A stretch of 64,000 nucleotides of DNA from Cellulosilyticum lentocellum DSM 5427. Its GTDB lineage: Bacteria; Bacillota; Clostridia; Lachnospirales; Cellulosilyticaceae. The position numbers and the translations under genes are program-made. The stretch's first letter is position 1; each line of letters begins with the position of its first letter. The notes under the pieces were generated by a model, which made no database searches, had not been told where the DNA came from, and saw nothing but the letters and a program-made list of their open reading frames with translations. Below, one piece after another: positions 43,402 through 52,835 of the stretch. The stretch is from NCBI RefSeq assembly GCF_000178835.2, contig NC_015275.1:703001-767000 (forward strand). The letters are read 5' to 3'.

Positions 43402-45183
43402 GTGAGAAAATATATCAATAGAATTTTTATAATAGGGTTTGCCATTATGCTCCTTCTATTTCCAAGCATGTTAATGGCAGCTACTAGTGATGCACAGTTA
43501 GATGCTATTCTAGTGATAGATGCTAGTGGGTCTATGAAGGAAACAGACCCTAATAAATTAGGATTAGAGGGTGTTAAGCTCTTTGTAGATATGTTGGGGC
43601 TTACTGATAATCAGGTGGGTGTAGTAACCTATGGTTCTGATGTGTCTCAGACCTACCCTATGAGTTTGGTTAAGAACCAAAGCGACAAGGAAAATATCAA
43701 AAACTTCGTAGATGGTATCACCAGAGATTTAGAGTATACAGATATTACATCAGGTCTAAAGGAAGCAGTGAAGATGCTAAATCAAAGGAATGCTTCTGGA
43801 AATAGTCCCTTGATTGTTGTTTTTACAGATGGTAATAATGCAATTGGTGGAGTGGCTAACCGCACCCCAGCAGATATTGATAAAGACTTAGCTGCTATTA
43901 TAAGCCAGGCTCAGTCAGAAGGTTATCCGATTTATACAATTGGTTTAAATGACAATGGTAAATTGAATGAAGCTTACTTAGAAAAAATTTCAGTAGATAC
44001 AAAGGCAAAGGCATTTGCAACTAAAGACCCAGCAGAACTACCAGATATCCTAACTGAAATTTTTGCGGCACATTCTAATTTAAAAGTACAATCTTTAGGA
44101 CCTATTACGGGAACAGGTAATTTTGAAGAAGTGGTTGTTAATATTCCCAATGGCAATGTATTAGAAGCTAATTTATCAGCAACTTCAAAAAGTCCCGTGG
44201 AATTTAAGTTAGTAGACCCCAATGGCAATGAGCAAACAATTCCATCACAAAATATCACTTTACATACTTCTAATAGCTATAGTCTTTTAAAACTAGCAAG
44301 GCCTATGCAGGGAGATTGGAAACTGTATGTCAAAGGGATTGCGGGTGATCAAATTAATATTGACTTAGTATACAACTACGATATAGAAGTAACGATGAAG
44401 CCCTTAAGTCAAAGTAACTATGGGGTAGGTGATCAGCTGATTGTGGAAGCTTATCTCAGTTTACAGGGGAATGCTGTAAATGATCCTAATTTATATAATA
44501 GTGCTAAAGGCTACTTGGTTTTAACAGAGAATCAAACAGGCATAGAAACTAGAATTAATATGCAACTGCAAGGACAAAACTTTGCAGGTGAATATACTTT
44601 AAAAGATAAGGGCGATTATACAGTTAAGGTGATTGTAGAAGATACAAGCTACGTAAGAGAAAGTACTGAAACCCAGATTCAAGTAGGTGCAGTAGCTACA
44701 ACTAGTCCAGCAGCAACACCCAATCTAAATAACACGGAAGATACAAAAGAAGAAAGTAATCCACTATGGCTTTATATAGGTCTTGGTATTTTAGGCGTGG
44801 TTTTACTAATTGTCATTATTCTTGCTTTAAAAGCTTATAAAGTGGCGAAAACACCTTTAGTTGGTCAAGTCGTGCTAGAACTCAAGGATAATACCACAGG
44901 AAAGCTTACACCACCACAGTACAAAAAGCTAAGTTTATTCCAAGGTAAAGTAAGTTTACATGCTTTATTACAATTTGCACCAGAGTTTAAAGAAACAGAG
45001 AAAGTTATTTTAAAGGCAGCACCAGGTGATAAGGTGATTTTGTATAATAACTCAGCTTATGCTATTGAAAAAAGTGGTAGAGTGGTGAAAGCAAATGAAG
45101 GGCTTGAACTTAAAAAGGGTGACAGATTAAGTATTAATATTGCAGACAGTGGCGAAACGGTACAAATAGAGTATTTATTATAA
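43402..45183 (+). CDS. Exported von Willebrand A protein with C-terminal membrane anchor
   Basis: 593 aa from a GTG start, seven bases after AAGAGGAGG. A signal peptide (about 1-27, ending LMAA) precedes a vWA domain (about 34-225) with an intact metal-ion-dependent adhesion site, DASGS at 40-44, and the conserved TDG further on. Two beta-rich segments follow (about 235-435). A single helix (about 453-475) then crosses the membrane. The cytoplasmic tail of about 110 residues is beta-rich, perhaps FHA-like. This architecture could carry an outside signal to an internal partner. Confidence 0.78.
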   Translation: MRKYINRIFIIGFAIMLLLFPSMLMAATSDAQLDAILVIDASGSMKETDPNKLGLEGVKLFVDMLGLTDNQVGVVTYGSDVSQTYPMSLVKNQSDKENIKNFVDGITRDLEYTDITSGLKEAVKMLNQRNASGNSPLIVVFTDGNNAIGGVANRTPADIDKDLAAIISQAQSEGYPIYTIGLNDNGKLNEAYLEKISVDTKAKAFATKDPAELPDILTEIFAAHSNLKVQSLGPITGTGNFEEVVVNIPNGNVLEANLSATSKSPVEFKLVDPNGNEQTIPSQNITLHTSNSYSLLKLARPMQGDWKLYVKGIAGDQINIDLVYNYDIEVTMKPLSQSNYGVGDQLIVEAYLSLQGNAVNDPNLYNSAKGYLVLTENQTGIETRINMQLQGQNFAGEYTLKDKGDYTVKVIVEDTSYVRESTETQIQVGAVATTSPAATPNLNNTEDTKEESNPLWLYIGLGILGVVLLIVIILALKAYKVAKTPLVGQVVLELKDNTTGKLTPPQYKKLSLFQGKVSLHALLQFAPEFKETEKVILKAAPGDKVILYNNSAYAIEKSGRVVKANEGLELKKGDRLSINIADSGETVQIEYLL

Positions 45184-45207
45184 TAGAAGGGCAAAGGGAG
45201 GAAGAAA

Positions 45208-48200
45208 ATGAAACCAATTATTAGAGATCATATCGAACAGTTAGACATCCAAAAGGGTGGAGGTATTGTAAGTAAGAAGATTAGGGTAGATACGATTGAC
45301 AATCCTATGCTTGTTATTGGTTTAGGCGGTACAGGTATCGATGCTTTGCTAAGACTTAAATATCAAATTAACAGACGTTTTAACCTGCCAGTAGATCCGC
45401 TTACTAAGAAGAGAAAAGATAAGCCAGAAAATGTAGATTTCTTAGCTTTTGAAACCAATGAACAAGATAAAAATAAAAAGTATAAGGGGATTGGGCTAGA
45501 TCCACTTAATGAACTTGTACTTCTCTCAGAAGCAGGGATAGGTTCTATGCTTCAAAATAGAAGTAGATTACATCCAAGTGTGTCATCTTGGCTTTCATCT
45601 GAGCTTCATATTGCAGATGGTATTAATGGAGCTTCTGGGGTAAGGCAAGGTGGTAGATTATTACTTTTCACTAAGATTAATCAAGTTGTAGACGCCATTC
45701 AAAAGAAGATTAAAGAGCTACAAAAAGGAACGGATAAAAAGATCTATATCTTTTTATTAACAGGTTTATCAGGTGGAACAGGTAGTGGTTGTTTCTTAGA
45801 TATTGCTTATATCACTAGAGCAATATTAGATATTGAAGCAGGTGGTAGTGGTATTGATCGTTCTGACATTATGGGGTATTTATTTACACCAGATGTGAAC
45901 CTTGCTAATCCATCTCTTAGTATACATACTCAGGAATATATTAAAAAGAATGGTTATGCAGCTCTTAAGGAGCTAGATTATTGGATGAACATTGAAGAAC
46001 GTGGGGAACACTTTATCCAAGACTATGGCACAAGATTAAGTGTTAACTGTCAGGTAGCACCTTTTGATCTTTGCCACCTTATTTCTGCTACAGATACAGA
46101 GGGTAAGACCATTCACAATGCTTATGATTACTGCATGAATGTAACAGCAGAGAACATCACTAACTTTATGGCTAGTGAAGATAAACAGTCAGGAGAAGAA
46201 TTTGCTATCCATGACTATATTAGCAATATTGAAACGAATATTAAGCAAATGCGTGAAGCCGTACTACCAGCTAACTATAAATACAATATCATAGGGGCAT
46301 CAGCTTCCATTTTACCAATTGAAGAAATGACAACTTATATGGCCTTTAAAGTGTTTAAACGTATTGAAGGTATGTTTGATGCTGTGCCTACAGAAGAAGA
46401 GGTTATGGCACTTGCCAGACGTTTAGGGTTAGACATCGATAGTGTGAGTAAACGTTTTGAAGATAGCGTGCCAGAACCACTGCCGGGCTTTGAAACAAGG
46501 GAGGCATATGCATATAACAACGTTGTAAAAACACAAGCTATTAATATGGATGCAGAGTTAGAAAAGAACTACCTCTTGAAAGCAAGAGAAGAATATAACA
46601 AAGCAGCTAATCAGCTTCCTAATGAGTTAAAGGAAACTATTTCCGGGGAAATAAGACGTCTTTTCACAAGTCCAGAGCATGGCCCAGTGTATGCTTCAAA
46701 TATGATTGTGAATAGAGAAGGTTTCTCTTTAGTTAAAACCATCGAGGCTTATATTGTTTCACTTAAAGAACAGCTTGCTAACTTGCCTAAGCAAATACAA
46801 TATCAAGTAGATACTTGTATTGAAAAAATGCAAGAAGCCAAATCAGCGTTTATCTCTAAAGAAAAGAAAAAGAATGAATACATTAGCAGTAAAATTTCAG
46901 AATATATTTTAAGAGCAGATACAGAAAAATATACAAAGATGATTGCGGCTTATGAAGATTTAAGATTACTTCTTATTGATCAAAATAATAAAATGTATGC
47001 TGTATTTAAGGAAATCTTAGGTACCCTTAGAAATATCTTTGAAAAGGATGGAGAAATCCTTGTAAATGCAGATGAGTCTGTAGATGAAAGAGGAAATGTA
47101 ACTTATCATTGGAACGTAGTAAGTGTAAGAGATATTTCAAAACATATTGATAAAGTGATTGATGGGTATGACCCACAACTTTTAGTTTCTGAGTTTACAA
47201 GTATGCTTTTAGAAGAAGCAGATAGCTGGATTAATGAAGCAGAGATTGATATTATCACAAGTATTTCTGACTTTATTACAGATAAATTCTCAGATCTTAT
47301 TTCTAAAACCATGGAAGAATTCTTAGTCATGAAATATGGAGAGGAACAATCTTTAACAGATTTAGTAGAAAAACAAATTGCTTCCAAATTAGCAAGAGAT
47401 GCAGTGCCATTATTCTACTTAACGAATAGTTCAGAATTTAATTTCCCTTACTATGCTATGGTTTCTGTACCAACCAATACACCAAGCATTTATAAGGGAC
47501 TTAAGAACTTCCAAGAAAAGTATCCTAATTCAGCAGCTAAGTTCTCACTTAGACAAAGCAAGCTTACCAATCGTATTTTCTGGGTAACTACTAGAAATGG
47601 TATACCTCTTTATGCATATGGCCCACTTAAGAGCTATGAAAAACTCTATGAGGAAACCATTGCTACTAAAGAAGGTGTAGGCCGCCATTTGGTCATGACA
47701 GAGAAGGAAAACTGGATGAATCTACCTTCTCCTATTCCGGTAGAAGCTTGGGGAGATACTTATAAAAATAATCGTATTGAGGATAAAGCAGGTACTTTAA
47801 AAACACGTTTTGCAGCAGCTCTTAAATATCATGTGGTAACTAAAAAAGAAGAAACCGGTCTTGCTAATCAATATGTTTTAAACTGCGTAACTGATTTTGA
47901 TTTAGAAAAGCAAGCAGAAGCTTATGGTATAGACTTTGAAAAACCAAACTTTACAAGTATCAAAAAAGCTTTAACAGACTTTGAAGAGCAAGTAAAAGAA
48001 GGCTTAAAAGGTAATAAGGTAGAATATCCTATTATGAATAGCTATTCAGAAGAAATGGCATTTTCAGGTATTCTTCGTTATCCAAAACAACAGGAACTTT
48101 TAAAAGCAGAGCTTAAAAAGTATGAAGCAGTAGAAGCTTATATCGAAAAACTAAAGGATGCTATTGCCTTAGCTGAAGAAGAAGCTAAAGCAACAGAGAA

Positions 48201-48594
48201 CTTTGTAAAAGCGATTTATACTAAGACTATTTATAAAAAAGGAGCACTTTATATTTATGATAAAGATGCAGAAGAAGAGCTTTGGGACCCACTTCTAAAT
48301 GTAATGGATGTTAATAAATATCCTGAGTATGAACTTTTTAAACGCTTTACAGCTATGGAAGGCAAACAAAAGGAAGTAATGCTTAGAAAAGCAGAAAGAC
48401 GTGTAAAAGCTTTAACTCAAAGCGAAGATATTAGTGAACTTATGGCAAGCTTAGAACAGATTCTTGAAGTTTATGGAGAAAGAAGAGAAGAAATAGAAGA
48501 TGAAGTTCATGAGATTGTAGACGGCAGGGAGATTTATGATTTCTACCGTGATATACTAAGTTATACAAAAGAACTGAAAAAGAAATTAAGTTAG
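45208..48594 (+). CDS. Giant tubulin/FtsZ-like GTPase (Tubulin_2 type)
   Basis: 1128 aa, about three times FtsZ. The nucleotide-binding fold starts with LVIGLGGTGIDALLRLK (about 35-52) and carries the tubulin signature GGTGSG at 189-194 (TGLSGGTGSGCFLDIA). Residues about 420-750 are helical with coiled-coil stretches, and the C-terminal part (about 1000-1128) is charged and helical. This matches the bacterial Tubulin_2 families found in predicted conflict operons. It is neither FtsZ nor phage or plasmid TubZ, both far shorter. It may polymerise on GTP; that is inference. It is the largest subunit of the operon. Confidence 0.82.
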   Translation: MKPIIRDHIEQLDIQKGGGIVSKKIRVDTIDNPMLVIGLGGTGIDALLRLKYQINRRFNLPVDPLTKKRKDKPENVDFLAFETNEQDKNKKYKGIGLDPLNELVLLSEAGIGSMLQNRSRLHPSVSSWLSSELHIADGINGASGVRQGGRLLLFTKINQVVDAIQKKIKELQKGTDKKIYIFLLTGLSGGTGSGCFLDIAYITRAILDIEAGGSGIDRSDIMGYLFTPDVNLANPSLSIHTQEYIKKNGYAALKELDYWMNIEERGEHFIQDYGTRLSVNCQVAPFDLCHLISATDTEGKTIHNAYDYCMNVTAENITNFMASEDKQSGEEFAIHDYISNIETNIKQMREAVLPANYKYNIIGASASILPIEEMTTYMAFKVFKRIEGMFDAVPTEEEVMALARRLGLDIDSVSKRFEDSVPEPLPGFETREAYAYNNVVKTQAINMDAELEKNYLLKAREEYNKAANQLPNELKETISGEIRRLFTSPEHGPVYASNMIVNREGFSLVKTIEAYIVSLKEQLANLPKQIQYQVDTCIEKMQEAKSAFISKEKKKNEYISSKISEYILRADTEKYTKMIAAYEDLRLLLIDQNNKMYAVFKEILGTLRNIFEKDGEILVNADESVDERGNVTYHWNVVSVRDISKHIDKVIDGYDPQLLVSEFTSMLLEEADSWINEAEIDIITSISDFITDKFSDLISKTMEEFLVMKYGEEQSLTDLVEKQIASKLARDAVPLFYLTNSSEFNFPYYAMVSVPTNTPSIYKGLKNFQEKYPNSAAKFSLRQSKLTNRIFWVTTRNGIPLYAYGPLKSYEKLYEETIATKEGVGRHLVMTEKENWMNLPSPIPVEAWGDTYKNNRIEDKAGTLKTRFAAALKYHVVTKKEETGLANQYVLNCVTDFDLEKQAEAYGIDFEKPNFTSIKKALTDFEEQVKEGLKGNKVEYPIMNSYSEEMAFSGILRYPKQQELLKAELKKYEAVEAYIEKLKDAIALAEEEAKATENFVKAIYTKTIYKKGALYIYDKDAEEELWDPLLNVMDVNKYPEYELFKRFTAMEGKQKEVMLRKAERRVKALTQSEDISELMASLEQILEVYGERREEIEDEVHEIVDGREIYDFYRDILSYTKELKKKLS

Positions 48595-48626
48595 TTTAAT
48601 AAAAATCAAAAAGGGGGGACCTTAGC

Positions 48627-50948
48627 GTGAAAGAGGAGATTCTAGAAAGAGCATATCATTATGCCTTAGGGGATGATGAATGTGTTTTGAGGAGTAATGA
48701 AATTCGGGCGAAGTCCCCTATTTTATTTGTGGTTTTAGGAGATAAGGTTAAAGAGAGTATAAAAAGCATTAAGACTGAATTTAGCCAAAATGTCATGAAT
48801 GCAGAGGGCATCATGTATTTATATATTGGACTAGAACAAGGAATAGAAGATGGGCAGACTTCGTCTCTTGTATTACCACTAGGTAAAGGAGAGGAAAAGT
48901 CGTCTAGAGGCACTTTAAGTAGCCAATTATTTGAAGAGGAAAATGCGTTAAAGATTTTAAATGAGCAAATAACCAAGGTAAGAGAAGCTATTTTAGAAAA
49001 GGGAAAGATGTTTCACTATTGGGAGCAGATTCAGGTCAGTGTGATTACAGATGCCAGTGAAGAGATGAATAGTTTATTGCCGGATATTGTTGTGCTCCTA
49101 AAGAAAAAATTAGAACAAGACTTTAAACAAGTGACAGTGGACTTATTTACAGTATTAGAGGAGACCATTTATACACCATTAGAGCAAGCTATAAGTATGA
49201 GTTTCTTTAAGGAAATTGAGACTTACCAAGCTAGAGATTATTGTTATGAGAAGCCATTAGAACTTTTAGAGGATGGCTTAAAATTAAATACAGCTTATAA
49301 TCAACCTTTATTTAATTTAACTTTCATTTTATCTGATAAAAAAGAAAATGGGCAGAAAATAGAGCACGCTAAAGAAAAGCATTATGAAACCATAGCAGCT
49401 TTTAATTTGTTAAAGAATAGAGAACAAAAGGAAATCGAATTAGCTGAAGCTAGAGAACAGTATAATAATAGTGTATTTATGACAAATATCATGAGTGGAG
49501 GCGAACATCGTTTTGCTAGTGCAAGACTTGCAAAGGTGAAAAAGCCTCGGGTGGGTATTTATTTAGCTACAGCTTATCATCTCTTTAATGCCTATAAAGA
49601 AGAATTAAGCTATCATGGTATTAAGGAAAGCAAGGCTTTATTAGAAGCAGTAGGCTTAAATGAAATGAGACTAAGTAGTTTGATAGATGATATTATACCG
49701 CCAAAAGAAAACCTGGGTGAAATTTATAGCGTTATTTCTCAGTCTATAGGCTTTAGAGAATTAAAGGGTTTAAGTTTTCAAGATGCTGAAAAGCAGCTTT
49801 ATAAAAAAAGTCTAGAGGATTTTTTCAGTGCCAACTTTACTAAGAGTAGTGAAAGAAAGTTAGCAGAGAAAGTGAGTAAGGAGAAAATAAAAAAGCAAAT
49901 CTATGCTGAGGTCATTAATCATCCAGATTATGGTCCTTATGCATTAGAAGAACTCTTTAAGATAGAACAAACGAGGGCTATAGATAAGCTAAGAGAACAA
50001 TATGGCTATGAAATAAAACAGTTAGAAGTAACCCTTGAAGAAAAAGAAAATAAATCAGTTGGAGAAGTGATAGGAAGTAAGTTTGGGTTATTTGATAAGA
50101 AATATTTAAGGGATGTAAAAGGGTATTTAGTAAGTGAAGTTTATAGCTTGAAGTATGAAAGGTTAGAGAAGCAATTAAAGCTTAAGGCTATGGAGACTAT
50201 AAAAGACATTCTGGAGGAACTTTATAACGAAATCAAAATAGAGCTTAAGAAATTAGAAGAAGTAGGTAGCTTGCTGAAGACGCTAATGGAGGAAGCCAAT
50301 AAATTTGAAGAAGCTTACCTTGTACAGAATGTTAATGAGTATTATGAAAAGTTAGTACATAACAAGTTAGAACAATTAAAGAAAGCTAGAGGTGAACATT
50401 TCCTACTTGAAGAAAAATATATGGGAGATATCACCAGCGTTTTAAGTCAGAGCAGAGAGCAGTTTTTAGAAAAGCTCTTTATATTGCAGGAAAAATATAT
50501 TTTACAAGATGAAAAGCTCTTTAGACTATCTTTTGAAGAAGAACTTTTAGCAAGGGCCAATATGTTAGTCAGCTATGAGGAAAAAGATGTAGCAGCTAAA
50601 AGTGAGCTTTATCACATGCTCTATTTAAGTTTAGAAGAGAATTCTAAGCCTTGTGTTTACTTAGATTCAGCTGCAACCACGCATCGTTATGAGGAAAAGT
50701 ACTTCCTTGGTGATCGCAAGAGTGAGTTTATGACATATGCCTATGAAAAGGATAAAACCTCTAGAAGCTATAAGTTAGCCTATATTAATGATCAAAGAAA
50801 AAGTAGCTTAGAAAAACTTCAGCTTATGGGGGGCTTTAAGGCTTCAGACCTAATTTTCACTAGAACAGCTCAGCGCTACTATGATGCATATATAAAAGAA
50901 GGTTATTTATTTTCAAGTAACCAGGAAATAAGTAAAAAGGGGGATTAA
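48627..50948 (+). CDS. Coiled-coil protein of unknown family, tubulin/GTPase operon
   Basis: 773 aa from a GTG start behind AAAAAGGGGGG. The N-terminal region (about 1-190) alternates strands and helices (SPILFVVLGDKV; MYLYIGLEQG), perhaps an alpha/beta fold. Long coiled-coil segments cover about 245-300 and 425-600. No membrane helix, P-loop or known domain is visible. Its place between the giant tubulin and the second vWA gene, three bases from the latter, suggests a structural partner or effector of the tubulin. Function unknown. Confidence 0.5.
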   Translation: MKEEILERAYHYALGDDECVLRSNEIRAKSPILFVVLGDKVKESIKSIKTEFSQNVMNAEGIMYLYIGLEQGIEDGQTSSLVLPLGKGEEKSSRGTLSSQLFEEENALKILNEQITKVREAILEKGKMFHYWEQIQVSVITDASEEMNSLLPDIVVLLKKKLEQDFKQVTVDLFTVLEETIYTPLEQAISMSFFKEIETYQARDYCYEKPLELLEDGLKLNTAYNQPLFNLTFILSDKKENGQKIEHAKEKHYETIAAFNLLKNREQKEIELAEAREQYNNSVFMTNIMSGGEHRFASARLAKVKKPRVGIYLATAYHLFNAYKEELSYHGIKESKALLEAVGLNEMRLSSLIDDIIPPKENLGEIYSVISQSIGFRELKGLSFQDAEKQLYKKSLEDFFSANFTKSSERKLAEKVSKEKIKKQIYAEVINHPDYGPYALEELFKIEQTRAIDKLREQYGYEIKQLEVTLEEKENKSVGEVIGSKFGLFDKKYLRDVKGYLVSEVYSLKYERLEKQLKLKAMETIKDILEELYNEIKIELKKLEEVGSLLKTLMEEANKFEEAYLVQNVNEYYEKLVHNKLEQLKKARGEHFLLEEKYMGDITSVLSQSREQFLEKLFILQEKYILQDEKLFRLSFEEELLARANMLVSYEEKDVAAKSELYHMLYLSLEENSKPCVYLDSAATTHRYEEKYFLGDRKSEFMTYAYEKDKTSRSYKLAYINDQRKSSLEKLQLMGGFKASDLIFTRTAQRYYDAYIKEGYLFSSNQEISKKGD

Positions 50949-50951
50949 AGG

Positions 50952-52166
50952 ATGGGAAGTAAGAGATTTAGCATTACAGCTGTTGCACTTAGTATAATAG
51001 GGAGTCTTCTAGCTTTTGTAGTAGGAGAATTGTTACTTCATTTGGGGGAAGAATGGCCAGCTTATTTAAGGATGGGGCTTTATTTTGGTGTGGGTGCTAT
51101 GTTTGTAGCAGCGTTGCTACTGCTTTCACAATGGCTATCACCGCAACTAATCGGTTATAGATGGAAACAGCAATATTTTAAAACCTCTTTAAAACTATTT
51201 ATTCCTACTACCTTATTAATGCTAGGCTTAGGTGGAGGTTTATTTCAATTCCTATATGGTATGAATGTGAATAAGGAAAAAGCTTTTAAAGATATTGTTA
51301 TTGCTATAGATACCTCTGGTAGTATGGAACAATCAGACCCTAATGGTGAACGTTTTAAAGCAACTAGTAGTTTGATTGACAATTTAGAAGGCAATAGAAG
51401 AATTGCCTTTATGACCTTTGATGATAGTCCGATTCTTCAATTTGATTTTATGGAAGCTACTACGAAGGAACAAAAAGAAGTTGTAAAAGCTAAGATAGCT
51501 AGTTATCAGCAGAATGACGACGGACAGACTGGTGTAAGAGATATGATCAATGAAGCTTATGAGTTAATTCAAAATAACTCAAAAAATCATAGTGGTAGTT
51601 TGATTATGATTTCAGATGGAGCACCTTCAGATGATTCAGCTTCCAATATCCCTGCCTTAGTAAGTAACTATGTCCAAAATAATATCCCTATTTATACCAT
51701 AGGTATGATGTATGGCGATAATTCTGCAGAGCAGTATCTAATAGACATAGCCAATCTTACAGGTGGGCAGCATTATAGTACTTCTGATACGACTATGATA
51801 GCAGGTGCTTTTGGACAAATTCGTTATGATGAGGGCAAAAGAGAACTGATGACTGAGCGTTCTGATGAAAAAGCAGAGGTAACGCTTTATATGGTTCTTA
51901 GAGTAGGCTTTTTAACTATTTTAGCTTTTCTAATGGCTTTAGCCTTAGGGATTATGTTTGACAATCGTTTCTTGGCTAAAGGCTTGATGATAGGTGGTAC
52001 TTTAGGCGGTTTAATGGGTGGTATTGTAGTAGAAATGCTATTTAAACAAGGTACAACACCTTACATGGTAAGATTAGGCTATTGGCTTATGTTTGGGCTT
52101 TGCCTCGCAACTTTTACAGGCCTTATAACCTTTAAAGATAGTTATCATGGAACAAGGGAGGCTTAA
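50952..52166 (+). CDS. Polytopic membrane von Willebrand A protein
   Basis: 404 aa. Three N-terminal helices (about 8-28, 40-60, 83-103) precede a vWA domain (about 114-300) with the metal site DTSGS at 120-124 and ISDGAPSDD later. Three more helices end the protein (about 318-342, 349-371, 375-395). With the N terminus inside, the vWA domain would lie outside, as in the vWA protein at 43402; topology is predicted by eye. It is closely coupled to its neighbours (3 and 8 bases). Confidence 0.75.
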   Translation: MGSKRFSITAVALSIIGSLLAFVVGELLLHLGEEWPAYLRMGLYFGVGAMFVAALLLLSQWLSPQLIGYRWKQQYFKTSLKLFIPTTLLMLGLGGGLFQFLYGMNVNKEKAFKDIVIAIDTSGSMEQSDPNGERFKATSSLIDNLEGNRRIAFMTFDDSPILQFDFMEATTKEQKEVVKAKIASYQQNDDGQTGVRDMINEAYELIQNNSKNHSGSLIMISDGAPSDDSASNIPALVSNYVQNNIPIYTIGMMYGDNSAEQYLIDIANLTGGQHYSTSDTTMIAGAFGQIRYDEGKRELMTERSDEKAEVTLYMVLRVGFLTILAFLMALALGIMFDNRFLAKGLMIGGTLGGLMGGIVVEMLFKQGTTPYMVRLGYWLMFGLCLATFTGLITFKDSYHGTREA

Positions 52167-52174
52167 GCTAAAAG

Positions 52175-52807
52175 ATGGAAGTAAAAATGTGTGAGAATAC
52201 GCTCCTTAGACTCACGGGGCTTAAAGCTGAGGTAAAAGAAGATGAAGTATATCTTAGCTTTAAATGGCCTAGGGAATTGGAACAAGTTTATATTTACCGT
52301 AGAAATCTATTAGAGAAGGAAGATTTTAATAGGGATAAGCCCTATAGAAAATATACTCAAAGTGAATATGTGCGTTTTGGAGGGTTTATAGATGCGCATC
52401 CAGGGATGGGACTTATTGAATATGAAGTATGTCCATACGTACAAACACCAGAAGAAACTTATTTGATAAGTAGCGAAGAAGGCAACAATAGAGTACAGGT
52501 CATGACTAGAAAAATAGCCATTAGATACATTTTAAAGGAAAGAAAAAAGCTTTTTAGTAATAGTAAGATGGTTCAAATGCAAGTGTTTTGTGAAGTAGAC
52601 TTACCTAGAGAAGCACTTTGCTATGTCAAGAAAAAAGGAAGTATTCCTGTTAATAATGAGGACGGTATGCAATTTCAATTTATCTCAGATTTTGTAGCTG
52701 GTGATAATATATTACCAGAAATAGAAGTTGCTAAGGATGAGTACGTTAGGATTTACTTATCAGATGAAGTAGAGCATAAAGAAGTGTATGGTATTTATAA
52801 AGAGTAG
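52175..52807 (+). CDS. Beta-rich protein of unknown family, tubulin/GTPase operon
   Basis: 210 aa, no signal peptide or membrane helix. Predicted strands (DEVYLSFKWPRELEQVYIYRR; GLIEYEVCPYVQ; VQMQVFCEV) suggest two Ig/FN3-like beta sandwiches with a short KERKK linker. It may be a cytoplasmic adaptor. GGGAGG lies some 13 bases upstream, rather far. Its position just before the GTPase gene suggests that partner. Function unknown. Confidence 0.5.
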   Translation: MEVKMCENTLLRLTGLKAEVKEDEVYLSFKWPRELEQVYIYRRNLLEKEDFNRDKPYRKYTQSEYVRFGGFIDAHPGMGLIEYEVCPYVQTPEETYLISSEEGNNRVQVMTRKIAIRYILKERKKLFSNSKMVQMQVFCEVDLPREALCYVKKKGSIPVNNEDGMQFQFISDFVAGDNILPEIEVAKDEYVRIYLSDEVEHKEVYGIYKE

Positions 52808-52835
52808 ATAAGTAAATATTGAAAGGAGTGAAGAA

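Noticed and set aside
45208-48594. FtsZ, or phage/plasmid TubZ
   Set aside because: The protein is about three times too long, and its neighbours are vWA, GTPase and GAP1 genes rather than division or partition genes.
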